64,000 nt of DNA from the NCBI RefSeq assembly GCF_013347965.1, contig NZ_CP048810.1:3347501-3411500 (forward strand), given 5' to 3'. The stretch is from Pseudomonas bijieensis (GTDB taxonomy: Bacteria > Pseudomonadota > Gammaproteobacteria > Pseudomonadales > Pseudomonadaceae). The notes under the pieces are model-generated. The model had not been told where the DNA came from. It worked only from the letters and a program-made list of their open reading frames with translations, and ran no database searches. Made by a program: the position numbers and the translations under genes. Positions 1 through 8,852 of this stretch are shown here, piece after piece (the first letter of the stretch is position 1; each line of letters begins with the position of its first letter).

Positions 1-780
<780 letters not shown>

Positions 781-927
781 AAACATCTTTGGGTTTTGAG
801 AAACCCTAAACTTGGCTCAGCAATCGTTGGTTACATCTTTGATTTCTCGCGGAGTAACTTGTGATGCTGATAATCTGTTGACTAGCAGTCTGACTTCACA
901 AGCACCCACACGAATTGCTTGATTCAG

Positions 928-939
928 TTGTTAAAGAGC
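928..939 (-). promoter_or_regulatory. boxA antitermination site of the rRNA leader
   Basis: On the minus strand this reads GCTCTTTAACAA, the core of the bacterial rrn boxA (TGCTCTTTAACA), about 150 nt upstream of the 16S 5' end. boxA loads NusB/NusE (S10) so that polymerase reads through the structured rRNA. The site lies between promoter P1 and the gene, as expected. Confidence 0.85.
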
Positions 940-973
940 GGTTGGTTAAGAGCTTGTCTCAACCGAGGCGCGC

Positions 974-1001
974 ATTCTACAGCGCCCGGTGTATCTGTCA
1001 A
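974..1001 (-). promoter_or_regulatory. rRNA operon promoter P1 (gene-proximal)
   Basis: Minus strand: -35 TTGACA (1001-996), 16-bp spacer, -10 TAGAAT (979-974), followed by a GC-rich discriminator (GCGCGC). The GC-rich discriminator is typical of stringently controlled rRNA promoters. It is the closest of three tandem copies to the 16S gene. Confidence 0.85.
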
Positions 1002-1082
1002 GCGGTTATTTTCAGAAGTTTTCAAAGTTTCCTTTTCAACTTCAACCACTTGCGCTTCCGATCTCTCGTTAGCGGGAGGCGA

Positions 1083-1110
1083 ATTCTACAGCGTTACTCG
1101 CTGCTGTCAA
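1083..1110 (-). promoter_or_regulatory. rRNA operon promoter P2
   Basis: Minus strand: -35 TTGACA (1110-1105), 16-bp spacer, -10 TAGAAT (1088-1083), then TCGCC. It lies 109 bp upstream of P1 and shares the surrounding word ATTCTACAGCG with it (plus-strand reading), so P1 and P2 probably arose by duplication. Confidence 0.82.
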
Positions 1111-1285
1111 CACCTCTTTTTCACCGCTTTCGACCGAGAAGATCGAACCGCTGAAAAGGCCAAACCCACACTGCCTTATCAGCTACTTCCTGGCTTCGAT
1201 GACCTGAAGCCCACCCCTTCGAAACCTACTTAACTCATTGAATCTCAAGGAGTTTTCCGTTTCGACTGCGCCGGAAGTGGGGCGA

Positions 1286-1313
1286 ATTATAGACGTCCAG
1301 AATTTGCCGTCAA
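1286..1313 (-). promoter_or_regulatory. rRNA operon promoter P3 (distal)
   Basis: Minus strand: -35 TTGACG (1313-1308), 16-bp spacer, perfect -10 TATAAT (1291-1286). It shares GTCAACACCT next to its -35 with P2. An AT-rich stretch just upstream (about 1314-1350) could serve as an UP element or Fis-binding region. A fis gene lies at 60940 in this same window. Confidence 0.75.
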
Positions 1314-1343
1314 CACCTATTTTCACAATTCTGTCACATCAGT

Positions 1344-1392
1344 CAAAAAGCCCCGCAAAAGCAGAGGCCGGCGCCCCAGGGCGCCGGCCTCT
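1344..1392 (-). terminator. Rho-independent terminator after bauC
   Basis: A 12-bp perfect stem (1364-1375 with 1380-1391, core GGCCGGCGCC) with a 4-nt loop follows the bauC stop on the minus strand. It is trailed by TGCTTTTGCGGGGCTTTTT. It separates bauC transcription from the rRNA promoters immediately beyond. Confidence 0.8.
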
Positions 1393-1403
1393 TCTATTAC
1401 CCG

Positions 1404-2897
1404 TTACAAGCTGGGGAACGCAAACTGCGAAGCCTCATGGCTTGCACGCTGCGGCCAGCGCTGGGTAATGGCCTTGCGACGGGTGTAGAAACGCACCCCA
1501 TCCGGGCCATAGGCATGCAGGTCGCCGAACAGCGAACGCTTCCAGCCGCCAAAGCTGTGATAGGCAACCGGCACCGGCAATGGAACGTTGACGCCCACCA
1601 TGCCGACCTCGATCTCGTCGCAGAACAACCGCGCCGCCTCGCCATCACGGGTAAAGATGCAAGTACCGTTGCCATACTCGTGATCGTTGATCAGTTGCAT
1701 GGCCTCTTCCAGGCTGTTGACCCGGACGATGCACAGCACCGGCCCGAAGATCTCTTCCTTATAGATACGCATCTCAGGTGTCACGCGATCGAACAGGCAA
1801 CCACCCAGGAAGAAGCCTTCCTCATGCCCGGCCACACTCAAGCCACGACCATCGACAATCAGCGAAGCACCTGCCGCCACACCGTCTTCTATATAGCCAC
1901 TGACCTTATCCCGATGCTGCCCCGTCACCAACGGCCCCATGTCCAGTCCGCAAGATGTACCAGCGCCGATCTTCAGCGCCTTGATCTGCGGCACCAGCTT
2001 GGCCACCAGCGCATCCGCGACCTGGTCACCGACACACACCGCCACCGAAATCGCCATGCAACGCTCACCGCACGAACCGTACGCCGCGCCCATCAGTGCG
2101 CTGACGGCGTTGTCCAGGTCGGCATCGGGCATCAGCACCGCATGGTTCTTCGCACCACCCAGTGCCTGGACGCGCTTGCCACGCCGGGTGCCCTCGGCAT
2201 AGATGTACTCGGCAATCGGCGTCGAACCAACAAAACTCAGCGCCTTCACTTCCGGCGCCTCGATCAATGCGTCCACAGCAGTCTTGTCGCCATGCACCAC
2301 GCTCAATACGCCCTTGGGCAAGCCGGCTTCCAACAGTAACTGGGCGATCAGCAATGTCGAACTCGGGTCCCGCTCGGATGGTTTGAGGATGAAGCAGTTG
2401 CCGCAAACGATCGCCAGTGGATACATCCACAGCGGCACCATCGCCGGGAAGTTGAACGGTGTGATACCTGCGACCACGCCCAAAGGCTGAAAGTCTGACC
2501 AAGCATCGATGTTCGGTCCGACGTTACGGCTGTATTCGCCCTTCAGAATCTCCGGTGCCGCGCAGGCGAACTCGACGTTCTCGATCCCGCGCTTGAGTTC
2601 ACCGGCCGCGTCCTCCAAGGTCTTGCCGTGTTCTTCGCTGATCAACTGGGCGATTCGCGATTCGTTCTGCTCCAGCAATTGCTTGAAACGAAACATCACC
2701 TGCGCACGCTTGGCCGCAGGTGTGCTGCGCCAGGCAGGGAAAGCCGCCTTGGCGGCGTCGATAGCCTGCTGGATGGTCGCGCGATCAGCCAATGGCACCT
2801 TATGAATCGCCTGGCCAGTGGACGGGTTGAACACATCGGCGGTGCGAGCGCTGTCGCTCAGCAGTTCGCCATTGATCAAATGCGGGATGAGGCTCAT
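1404..2897 (-). CDS. bauC: Malonate-semialdehyde/methylmalonate-semialdehyde dehydrogenase (CoA-acylating)
   Basis: This is a 497-residue CoA-acylating aldehyde dehydrogenase of the MmsA family. It converts malonate semialdehyde (or methylmalonate semialdehyde) with CoA and NAD+ to acetyl-CoA (or propionyl-CoA) plus CO2. The ALDH fold is evident: GVVAGITPFNFP near residue 141, LKPSERDP near 171, FVGSTPIAEY near 222, and the catalytic cysteine Cys280 in GERCMA. The start at 2897 is chosen because GGAG lies 8 nt upstream; an in-frame start 21 nt earlier has no such site. The gene follows bauA on the same strand (71-bp gap), matching the bauA/bauC pairing of P. aeruginosa. There it finishes beta-alanine breakdown. 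A role in valine catabolism (mmsA) cannot be excluded, but mmsB is absent nearby. Confidence 0.9.
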   Translation of the reverse strand: MSLIPHLINGELLSDSARTADVFNPSTGQAIHKVPLADRATIQQAIDAAKAAFPAWRSTPAAKRAQVMFRFKQLLEQNESRIAQLISEEHGKTLEDAAGELKRGIENVEFACAAPEILKGEYSRNVGPNIDAWSDFQPLGVVAGITPFNFPAMVPLWMYPLAIVCGNCFILKPSERDPSSTLLIAQLLLEAGLPKGVLSVVHGDKTAVDALIEAPEVKALSFVGSTPIAEYIYAEGTRRGKRVQALGGAKNHAVLMPDADLDNAVSALMGAAYGSCGERCMAISVAVCVGDQVADALVAKLVPQIKALKIGAGTSCGLDMGPLVTGQHRDKVSGYIEDGVAAGASLIVDGRGLSVAGHEEGFFLGGCLFDRVTPEMRIYKEEIFGPVLCIVRVNSLEEAMQLINDHEYGNGTCIFTRDGEAARLFCDEIEVGMVGVNVPLPVPVAYHSFGGWKRSLFGDLHAYGPDGVRFYTRRKAITQRWPQRASHEASQFAFPSL

Positions 2898-2968
2898 GGG
2901 GACTCCAGAATTATCCACAGGCGCCCATGACCGAACGCCTGTAATTGAAAGCTATATAGAAGAACGGA

Positions 2969-4318
2969 TCAGTCGAGCTTGTTCAGCACTTCACCGACCG
3001 CGTCGAACAGACGATCCAGATCCTGCGGCTTGCTGTTGAACGTTGGCCCGAACTGCAAGGTGTCGCCGCCGAACCGCACATAGAACCCGGCTTTCCACAA
3101 CGCCATGCCGGCCTCGAACGGACGCACGATGGCATCGCCATCCCGCCCGGCGATCTGGATCGCGCCGGCCAGGCCATAGTTGCGAATGTCGATGACGTTC
3201 TTCGATCCCTTCAAACCGTGCAGCGCATTCTCGAAATGCGGGGCGATCTCGGCCACGCTCTGCACCAGGTTTTCCTTCTGCAGCAGGTCCAGCGCTGCCA
3301 GGCCAGCCGCGCACGCCACCGGGTGCGCCGAGTAGGTGTAGCCGTGGGGAAATTCCACTGCATACTCGGGGGTCGGCTGGTTCATGAAGGTCTGGTAGAT
3401 CTCGGAACTGGCAATCACCGCGCCCATGGGAATCGCGCCATTGGTGACTTGCTTGGCGATGCACATCAGGTCCGGCGTCACGCCAAAGCTGTCGGCACCG
3501 AACATCGAACCGGTGCGACCGAAACCGGTGATCACTTCGTCGAACACCAACAGGATGCTGTTCTGGTCGCAGATTTCCCGCAGACGCTTGAGGTAACCCT
3601 CTGGCGGCACCAGCACACCGGCCGACCCAGCCATTGGTTCGACGAACACCGCCGCGATGTTGGACGCGTCGTGCAATTCGATCAGCTTCAACAACTCATC
3701 GGCCAGTGCCACCCCGCCCTCCTTCGGCATGCCACGGGAATAGGCATTGCTGGCCAGCAAGGTGTGGGGCAAGTGGTCGACATCCATCATGGCCTGGCCG
3801 AACAGCTTGCGGTTGCCGCTGACGCCGCCGAGGCTGGTGCCGGCGATGTTCACACCGTGATAGCCACGGGCACGACCGATCATCTTGGTCTTGGTCGCCT
3901 GGCCCTTGAGACGCCAGTAGGCGCGGACCATCTTCACCGCGGTATCGGCGCACTCGGAGCCCGAGTCGGTGAAGAACACATGATTGAGATTGCCCGGGGT
4001 CAGGCTGGTGATTTTTTCCGCCAGTTGGAACGACAACGGATGGCCGTACTGGAAACCTGGCGAGTAATCGAGGGTGCCTAACTGCTTGGCGACCGCTTCC
4101 TGGATTTCCTTGCGCGTGTGCCCGGCGCCGCAGGTCCACAAGCCCGACAGCGAGTCATAGACCTTGCGCCCCTTGTCATCCGTCAACCAGCTGCCTTCGG
4201 CGGCGACGATCAGGCGCGGATCGCGCTGGAAATTGCGGTTGGCGGTGTAAGGCATCCAGTGGGCATCCAGCTTGAGCTGGCTGGCCAGGGAACCGGCAGC
4301 GTGTTCGGGCATGTTCAT
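2969..4318 (-). CDS. bauA: Beta-alanine (omega-amino acid):pyruvate aminotransferase
   Basis: This 449-residue class III PLP-dependent aminotransferase moves the amino group of beta-alanine and related omega-amines to pyruvate, giving malonate semialdehyde and alanine. Visible family marks are the N-terminal DAHWMPYTANR, the cofactor region FTDSGSE near 116-122, the LVFDEVITGFGRTG segment near 257-270, and the PLP lysine Lys289 in CIAKQVTNGA. Start 4318 has GAGG 8 nt upstream; an upstream in-frame ATG at 4339 would add only MTCEVLS. It is transcribed with bauC and divergently from a LysR gene, the same arrangement as the P. aeruginosa bau locus. The bauB and bauD genes known from that species are not here. 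Confidence 0.92.
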   Translation of the reverse strand: MNMPEHAAGSLASQLKLDAHWMPYTANRNFQRDPRLIVAAEGSWLTDDKGRKVYDSLSGLWTCGAGHTRKEIQEAVAKQLGTLDYSPGFQYGHPLSFQLAEKITSLTPGNLNHVFFTDSGSECADTAVKMVRAYWRLKGQATKTKMIGRARGYHGVNIAGTSLGGVSGNRKLFGQAMMDVDHLPHTLLASNAYSRGMPKEGGVALADELLKLIELHDASNIAAVFVEPMAGSAGVLVPPEGYLKRLREICDQNSILLVFDEVITGFGRTGSMFGADSFGVTPDLMCIAKQVTNGAIPMGAVIASSEIYQTFMNQPTPEYAVEFPHGYTYSAHPVACAAGLAALDLLQKENLVQSVAEIAPHFENALHGLKGSKNVIDIRNYGLAGAIQIAGRDGDAIVRPFEAGMALWKAGFYVRFGGDTLQFGPTFNSKPQDLDRLFDAVGEVLNKLD

Positions 4319-4440
4319 CGACAAAACCTCGCAGGTCATAGGCGGCAGGGATCGAAAGCGTTCTTGCAGCTAAGTTGCCACGGCGATAAAGTCGGTGAAA
4401 TCCAACTTTTGTAACCTTCAGTCGGTGGATCACTAAACTT
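4319..4440. promoter_or_regulatory. Divergent bauA / LysR regulator control region
   Basis: This 122-bp gap must hold both promoters. It contains an 8-bp direct repeat AGTCGGTG at 4390-4397 and 4420-4427 (30 bp apart), an inverted pair AAAGT/ACTTT at 4388-4392 and 4405-4409, and a wider AAGTTG/CAACTT pair (4372-4377, 4403-4408). LysR-type regulators usually bind such dyads between themselves and their target. Which of these is the real operator cannot be settled from one sequence. Confidence 0.45.
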
Positions 4441-5361
4441 ATGAGCGCTCGTCGTCCCGATCCACTGGCCCAGGTCAGCGACTTTGATATTCGCCTGCTG
4501 CGCATTTTCCGCAGTGTCGTGGAGTGTGGTGGATTCTCCGCCGCTGAAACCGTGCTTGGCATCGGTCGCTCGGCCATCAGCCAGCAGATGAGCGACCTTG
4601 AGCAACGCCTCGGCCTGCGTCTGTGCCAGCGTGGGCGCGCGGGCTTTTCCCTGACCGAGGAAGGTCGCGAGGTGTATCAATCGGCATTGCAACTATTGAG
4701 CGCACTGGAAAGCTTCCGCACCGAGGTCAACGGCCTGCACCAGCATTTGCGTGGTGAATTGACCATCGGCCTGACCGACAACCTGGTCACCCTGCCCCAC
4801 ATGCGCATCACCCATGCCTTGGCGCAATTGAAAGAACGCGGGCCCGACGTGCAGATCCAGATTCGCATGATCGCCCCCAACGAAGTCGAGCAAGGTGTGC
4901 TCGACGGACGCCTGCATGTCGGCGTAGTCCCCCAGGCCAGTGCCCTGTCCGGGCTGGAGTATCAACCGCTGTACAGTGAGCGATCGCTACTGTACTGCGC
5001 GGTCGGACATCCGCTGTTCTATGTGGATGACCAGCAACTCGAAGACGCTCGTCTCAATAGCCAGGACGCCATCGCGCCGACCTTCCGGCTGCCAGCCGAG
5101 ATCCAGGCCCACTACCAGGCACTCAATTGCACCGCGAGCGCATCGGACCGCGAAGGCATGGCGTTCCTGATTCTCACCGGGCGCTACATCGGTTACCTGC
5201 CCGATCATTACGCCAGCCTGTGGGTGCAGCAAGGTCGGTTGCGGGCCCTGAAACCTGCGGCACGGTTCTATGATTTGAGCCTGGCATCGGTCACGCGCAA
5301 GGGCCGCCGGCCTCACCTGGTGCTGGAGAGTTTTCTCGAGAGCCTTGCGGCGACTCGCTGA
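4441..5361 (+). CDS. bauR: LysR-family regulator of beta-alanine utilisation
   Basis: A 306-residue LysR-type regulator. The N-terminal winged helix-turn-helix is clear (DIRLLRIFRSVVECGGFSAAE, then GIGRSAISQQMSDLEQRLGLRL). It is followed by the periplasmic-binding-like effector domain starting near residue 100 (GELTIGLTDNLVTLP). It is divergent from bauA across a 122-bp gap, the usual geometry for a LysR protein controlling its neighbour. The equivalent position in P. aeruginosa is held by bauR, which activates the bau genes. The symbol is assigned from this synteny, and the inducer (likely beta-alanine or its semialdehyde) is inferred. The C-terminus ends just before a REP-like element. Confidence 0.8.
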   Translation: MSARRPDPLAQVSDFDIRLLRIFRSVVECGGFSAAETVLGIGRSAISQQMSDLEQRLGLRLCQRGRAGFSLTEEGREVYQSALQLLSALESFRTEVNGLHQHLRGELTIGLTDNLVTLPHMRITHALAQLKERGPDVQIQIRMIAPNEVEQGVLDGRLHVGVVPQASALSGLEYQPLYSERSLLYCAVGHPLFYVDDQQLEDARLNSQDAIAPTFRLPAEIQAHYQALNCTASASDREGMAFLILTGRYIGYLPDHYASLWVQQGRLRALKPAARFYDLSLASVTRKGRRPHLVLESFLESLAATR

Positions 5362-5366
5362 CCCCT

Positions 5367-5394
5367 TGTGGGAGCGAGCCTGGCTCCTCCCACA
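5367..5394. repeat. Single degenerate REP-like hairpin
   Basis: GTGGGAGCGAGCC followed closely by GGCTCCTCCCAC forms a short palindrome resembling one REP arm collapsed onto its partner. It lies directly after the LysR stop codon and may act as a transcript-end hairpin. Confidence 0.55.
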
Positions 5395-5512
5395 TTGGTT
5401 GGGGTTGGCCAGACCACTCGCGAAAAGCTTTTAGTGTGATGGCACTTGTCGGATCGTTGCCGGTGCGCTATCAACGCAGTTGCTCGCCCCACAGACCAGC
5501 CCGGAAACGTCC

Positions 5513-6163
5513 ATGACCTTTGAAGTCCCTGCCCACGGTGGCAAGCCCACCAGTCGCATTCGTCAGAAGAACGAAGAGACCATCCTCAAGGCCGCCGAAG
5601 ATGAATTCGCCCGTCACGGATTCAAAGGCACCAGCATGAACACCATCGCCCTGAAGGCCGGTCTGCCCAAGGCGAACCTGCATTACTACTTCACCAATAA
5701 ACTCGGGTTGTACGTGGCGGTGCTGAGCAACATCATCGAATTGTGGGACAGCACCTTCAATACCCTCACCGCCGAGGATGATCCGGCCGAAGCCTTGACC
5801 CGCTATATCCGCGCCAAAATGGAGTTCTCTCGTCGCCAGCCCCAGGCCTCGCGACTGTTTGCCATGGAAGTGATCAGCGGGGGCGAATGCCTGACCGAGT
5901 ATTTCAACCAGGACTACCGCACCTGGTTCAACGGTCGGGCGGCCGTATTCCAGGCCTGGATCGATGCCGGCAAGATGGACCCGATCGACCCGGTGCACCT
6001 TATTTTCCTGTTGTGGGGCAGTACCCAGCATTACGCCGACTTCGCCACCCAGATCTGTCGCGTGACCGGTCGCACCAAGTTGACCAAGCAGGACATGGTC
6101 GAGGCTGGCGACAACCTGATCCGCATCATTCTCAAGGGCTGCGGCCTGACACCAACCCTCTAA
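5513..6163 (+). CDS. TetR-family regulator, RutR-like
   Basis: A 216-residue TetR-family repressor. The HTH lies at about residues 22-62 (ILKAAEDEFARHGFKGTSM, AGLPKANLHYYFTNK). The C-terminal ligand domain contains ALTRYIRAKMEFSRRQPQASRLFAMEV, a pattern typical of RutR/YcdC-type proteins that sense uracil or related nucleobases. The start at 5513 (MTFEVPAHGG) is preferred over 5480, which would add a proline-rich leader. It sits between the beta-alanine catabolic genes and a nucleobase-type ABC importer, which fits a pyrimidine/nucleobase-responsive role. A RutR-like palindrome lies at 7218-7245 before that importer. The effector is inferred, not shown. Confidence 0.78.
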   Translation: MTFEVPAHGGKPTSRIRQKNEETILKAAEDEFARHGFKGTSMNTIALKAGLPKANLHYYFTNKLGLYVAVLSNIIELWDSTFNTLTAEDDPAEALTRYIRAKMEFSRRQPQASRLFAMEVISGGECLTEYFNQDYRTWFNGRAAVFQAWIDAGKMDPIDPVHLIFLLWGSTQHYADFATQICRVTGRTKLTKQDMVEAGDNLIRIILKGCGLTPTL

Positions 6164-6170
6164 GATCGCC

Positions 6171-6752
6171 ATGCCCTTTACCCTTGCCGGCTTTTGCGAA
6201 TACCGCGAAGAAATTCGCAAAAGCCGCTTCATCACTTTCGCCGCGCCCATCACCAGCCCCGCTGACGCCCAGGCCTTTATCGAACAGCACAGCGACCTGA
6301 ATGCCTCGCACAATTGCTGGGCCTGGAAACTCGGTGATCAATACCGCAGCAACGACGATGGCGAGCCGGGGGGCACCGCCGGGCGACCGATCCTGGCAGC
6401 GATCGAAGCGCAGGCTTGCGATCAGGTCGCAGTGCTGGTGATCCGCTGGTACGGCGGAATCCAACTGGGCACGGGCGGGTTGGCCCGGGCTTATGGTGGC
6501 GGCGCAAACAAATGCCTGCAAAACGCCGAGAAAATCGAACTGATCAGCCGCGTGGCGCTGCACTGCAGCTGTGGGTTCGCCGAACTGGCCCTGGTAAAAC
6601 TGCGGGTCGCCGAATGTGGCGGACTGGTCAATGAAGAACGCTTTACGGCCAATGGTGTCGACCTGCAGTTGGCCGTGGGTGAAGCGCAGATCGAAACGTT
6701 GCAAACGCAACTGGCCGACCTGAGCCGTGGACGGATTCTGTTAGGGCGTTGA
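6171..6752 (+). CDS. YigZ/IMPACT-family protein
   Basis: A 193-residue member of the IMPACT (YigZ) family. The N-terminal UPF0029 domain shows KSRFITFAAPI, HNCWAWKLG, DDGEPGGTAGRPIL and VLVIRWYGGIQLGTGGLARAY, all hallmark segments. The C-terminal part (about 130-193) matches the DUF1949-like ferredoxin-fold tail. Bacterial members are ribosome- or translation-associated but of uncertain function. It begins 7 bp after the TetR stop and is probably cotranscribed with it. No pathway link to the neighbouring nucleobase genes is apparent. Confidence 0.88.
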   Translation: MPFTLAGFCEYREEIRKSRFITFAAPITSPADAQAFIEQHSDLNASHNCWAWKLGDQYRSNDDGEPGGTAGRPILAAIEAQACDQVAVLVIRWYGGIQLGTGGLARAYGGGANKCLQNAEKIELISRVALHCSCGFAELALVKLRVAECGGLVNEERFTANGVDLQLAVGEAQIETLQTQLADLSRGRILLGR

Positions 6753-7287
6753 GCTCCAACGCTTGCAACCTTTCAGGGCGCCTCGCAATCGTTCAACTTG
6801 CCCACATCCACTGTGCACCCGACTGTGGATAACCTGAGCACATCCCCCTGTAACCCTTCTGTCATGCGGGTTTGAGAGGGTTGCTCATTTTTCATCCAAA
6901 GTCCTGCCAAAGCGACAAATCCATCCACAAAACAAACGCTTGCGACGGTTTATCACCTTTAGAAGAAAGCCCCGCAGTGCTTATGCCCGAGTTTTCGGCT
7001 TGCGCACAATAACTGTGGAGCAACCTGTGGATAACCCGTTCATGGCTCCTTCCACCCCAAGAAAGGCATGGCTCGCAGCCGCTTGTTCAATTTTTAACCA
7101 CCCATTTCAGGGCAAACCGGTGCCTGCGTCCAACTCTCGCGCTCCAAGCCGGTGCGAAATGTTTCTATGGCCGGTGCCCAGACTTCACGTAGAGCGCTCT
7201 AGCGAAAGGGCCAAGGTAATTTCCTGACCTTATGGCCAGGAAATTGCTTTATCCACAGGCATTCCTGTCCTTCGGCCCGAGCTTGTC
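6753..7287. other. 535-bp intergenic region with three perfect DnaA boxes
   Basis: I see no convincing gene here; a 95-codon open frame at 6940 lacks a plausible ribosome site and protein-like composition. Instead there are three exact DnaA-box 9-mers: TGTGGATAA at 6824-6832 and 7026-7034, and TTATCCACA at 7249-7257. The 3' end holds the palindrome described separately at 7218-7245. The promoter of the downstream ABC transporter genes must also lie here. Confidence 0.6.
7218..7245. promoter_or_regulatory. RutR-like palindromic operator upstream of the ABC importer
   Basis: Two 12-bp arms, AATTTCCTGACC (7218-7229) and GGCCAGGAAATT (7234-7245), are separated by TTAT, with one mismatch. The core TGACC-N4-GGCCA resembles the known RutR consensus TTGACC-N4-GGTCAA. 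The site is 42 bp before the importer's ATG, a position suited to repression. A RutR-like TetR gene lies 1 kb upstream. The link between the two is an inference from motif and proximity. Confidence 0.5.
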
Positions 7288-8841
7288 ATGTCCAACCCCG
7301 ACTCCATCGCGCGCCTGCAATTGCGCAGTATCAGCAAACGCTATCCCGGTTGCCTGGCGAACGACGCCATCGACCTGAGTATCCAGCCCGGCGAGATCCA
7401 CGCCCTGCTTGGGGAAAACGGCGCGGGTAAAAGTACCCTGATGAAGATTATCTACGGCGTCACCGCTGCCGATTCGGGCGAAGTGATCTGGCAAGGCCAG
7501 CGCGTCAACCTGCGCAATCCGGCCCAAGCCCGCAGCCTGGGAATCGGCATGGTGTTCCAGCATTTCTCGCTGTTCGAAACTCTCACCGTTGCACAGAACA
7601 TTGCCCTGGCAATGGGCGCGGCGGCCGGTTCGCCGGCGCAGTTGGGACCGCGGATCCGCGACGTTTCCCAACGCTACGGCATGGCGCTGGAACCGCAGCG
7701 GCTGGTTCACAGCCTGTCGATTGGCGAGCGCCAGCGGGTGGAGATCATTCGCTGCCTGATGCAGGACATTCGCTTGCTGATTCTCGATGAACCGACCTCG
7801 GTGCTCACCCCTCAGGAAGCCGAAGAACTGTTCGTGACCCTGCGTCGCCTGGCGAGCGAGGGCTGCAGTATTTTGTTCATCAGCCACAAGCTCGGGGAGG
7901 TGCGAGCGTTGTGCCACAGCGCCACGGTGCTGCGCGGCGGGCGGGTGTCCGGGCATTGCACTCCGGCGCACTGCTCGGATCGGGAGCTGGCGCAGTTGAT
8001 GGTTGGCCAAGCGGCCGGATTGATCACGGACTACCCGAAAGTCAGCGCAAACAAGGCCTTCCTGCAAATCGACAAGTTGTCCTGGCATAACCCGGACCCG
8101 TTCGGCTGCTCGTTGCGGGACATTGACCTTGAGGTACGCAGCGGCGAAATCGTTGGTATCGCCGGGGTCGCGGGCAATGGGCAGGACGAGTGGCTGGCAT
8201 TGCTCAGCGGAGAAACGCCACTTCCCCGCCAGCAAGGTGAAACGATCCGATTCGACGGGCAACCCGTGGCGCACCTGCGCCCCGACGCCCGGCGCCGGCT
8301 CGGGCTGGCATTTGTCCCCGCCGAACGCCTGGGCCATGGCGCCGTGCCGCAATTGAGCCTGGCGGATAACGCCTTGCTCACTGCTTTCCAACAGGGCCTG
8401 GTCAGTCACGGGCTGATTCGACGTGGCAAGGTCGAGCACTTGGCCGAGGAGATCATCCGTCGTTTCGGCGTGAAGACACCTGACACTCGAACCCCGGCAC
8501 GCAGCCTTTCGGGGGGCAACTTGCAGAAATTCATTCTCGGCCGAGAAATCCTGCAACAGCCGAAGCTGCTGGTGGCCGCTCACCCGACCTGGGGCGTGGA
8601 CGTCGGCGCGGCCGCGACTATCCATCGCGCACTGATTGCCCTGCGCGATGCCGGCGCGGCCATTCTGGTGATTTCCGAAGACCTCGACGAACTGTTCCAA
8701 ATCAGCGATCGCCTCGGTGCCTTGTGCGGTGGACGCCTGTCCGCCTTGAGGCCCACGCTCGAGACCCGCCTCAGCGACGTCGGCGGCTGGATGGCCGGCC
8801 AGTTCGACGCCCCTCAATCCCCCGGCCCCGCGTCGGCGTAA
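7288..8841 (+). CDS. ABC importer ATPase, nucleoside/nucleobase type (duplicated ATPase domain)
   Basis: A 517-residue fusion of two ABC ATPase domains, as in the YufO/BmpA-linked nucleoside importers and sugar CUT2 systems. Domain 1 has a full Walker A (GENGAGKST, 42-50), signature LSIGERQ (143-149) and Walker B LLILDEP (about 163-169). Domain 2 keeps the signature LSGGNLQKF, but its Walker A is degenerate (GVAGNGQDE), as is normal for the family. It is followed by two permease genes, with an 11-bp gap to the first. The matching genes in P. aeruginosa lie in the same bau-to-adenine-deaminase region. The substrate is probably purine or pyrimidine bases or nucleosides, inferred from context. 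Confidence 0.9.
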   Translation: MSNPDSIARLQLRSISKRYPGCLANDAIDLSIQPGEIHALLGENGAGKSTLMKIIYGVTAADSGEVIWQGQRVNLRNPAQARSLGIGMVFQHFSLFETLTVAQNIALAMGAAAGSPAQLGPRIRDVSQRYGMALEPQRLVHSLSIGERQRVEIIRCLMQDIRLLILDEPTSVLTPQEAEELFVTLRRLASEGCSILFISHKLGEVRALCHSATVLRGGRVSGHCTPAHCSDRELAQLMVGQAAGLITDYPKVSANKAFLQIDKLSWHNPDPFGCSLRDIDLEVRSGEIVGIAGVAGNGQDEWLALLSGETPLPRQQGETIRFDGQPVAHLRPDARRRLGLAFVPAERLGHGAVPQLSLADNALLTAFQQGLVSHGLIRRGKVEHLAEEIIRRFGVKTPDTRTPARSLSGGNLQKFILGREILQQPKLLVAAHPTWGVDVGAAATIHRALIALRDAGAAILVISEDLDELFQISDRLGALCGGRLSALRPTLETRLSDVGGWMAGQFDAPQSPGPASA

Positions 8842-8852
8842 CGGAGTTCTAC

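Noticed and set aside
6940..7227. A 95-codon open frame in the gap before the ABC importer
   Set aside because: No ribosome site, overlaps a DnaA box and the operator, and shows no protein-like pattern.
6824..7257. The DnaA-box cluster as the replication origin
   Set aside because: Pseudomonas oriC lies next to dnaA and rpmH; neither is here, and no AT-rich unwinding element is seen.
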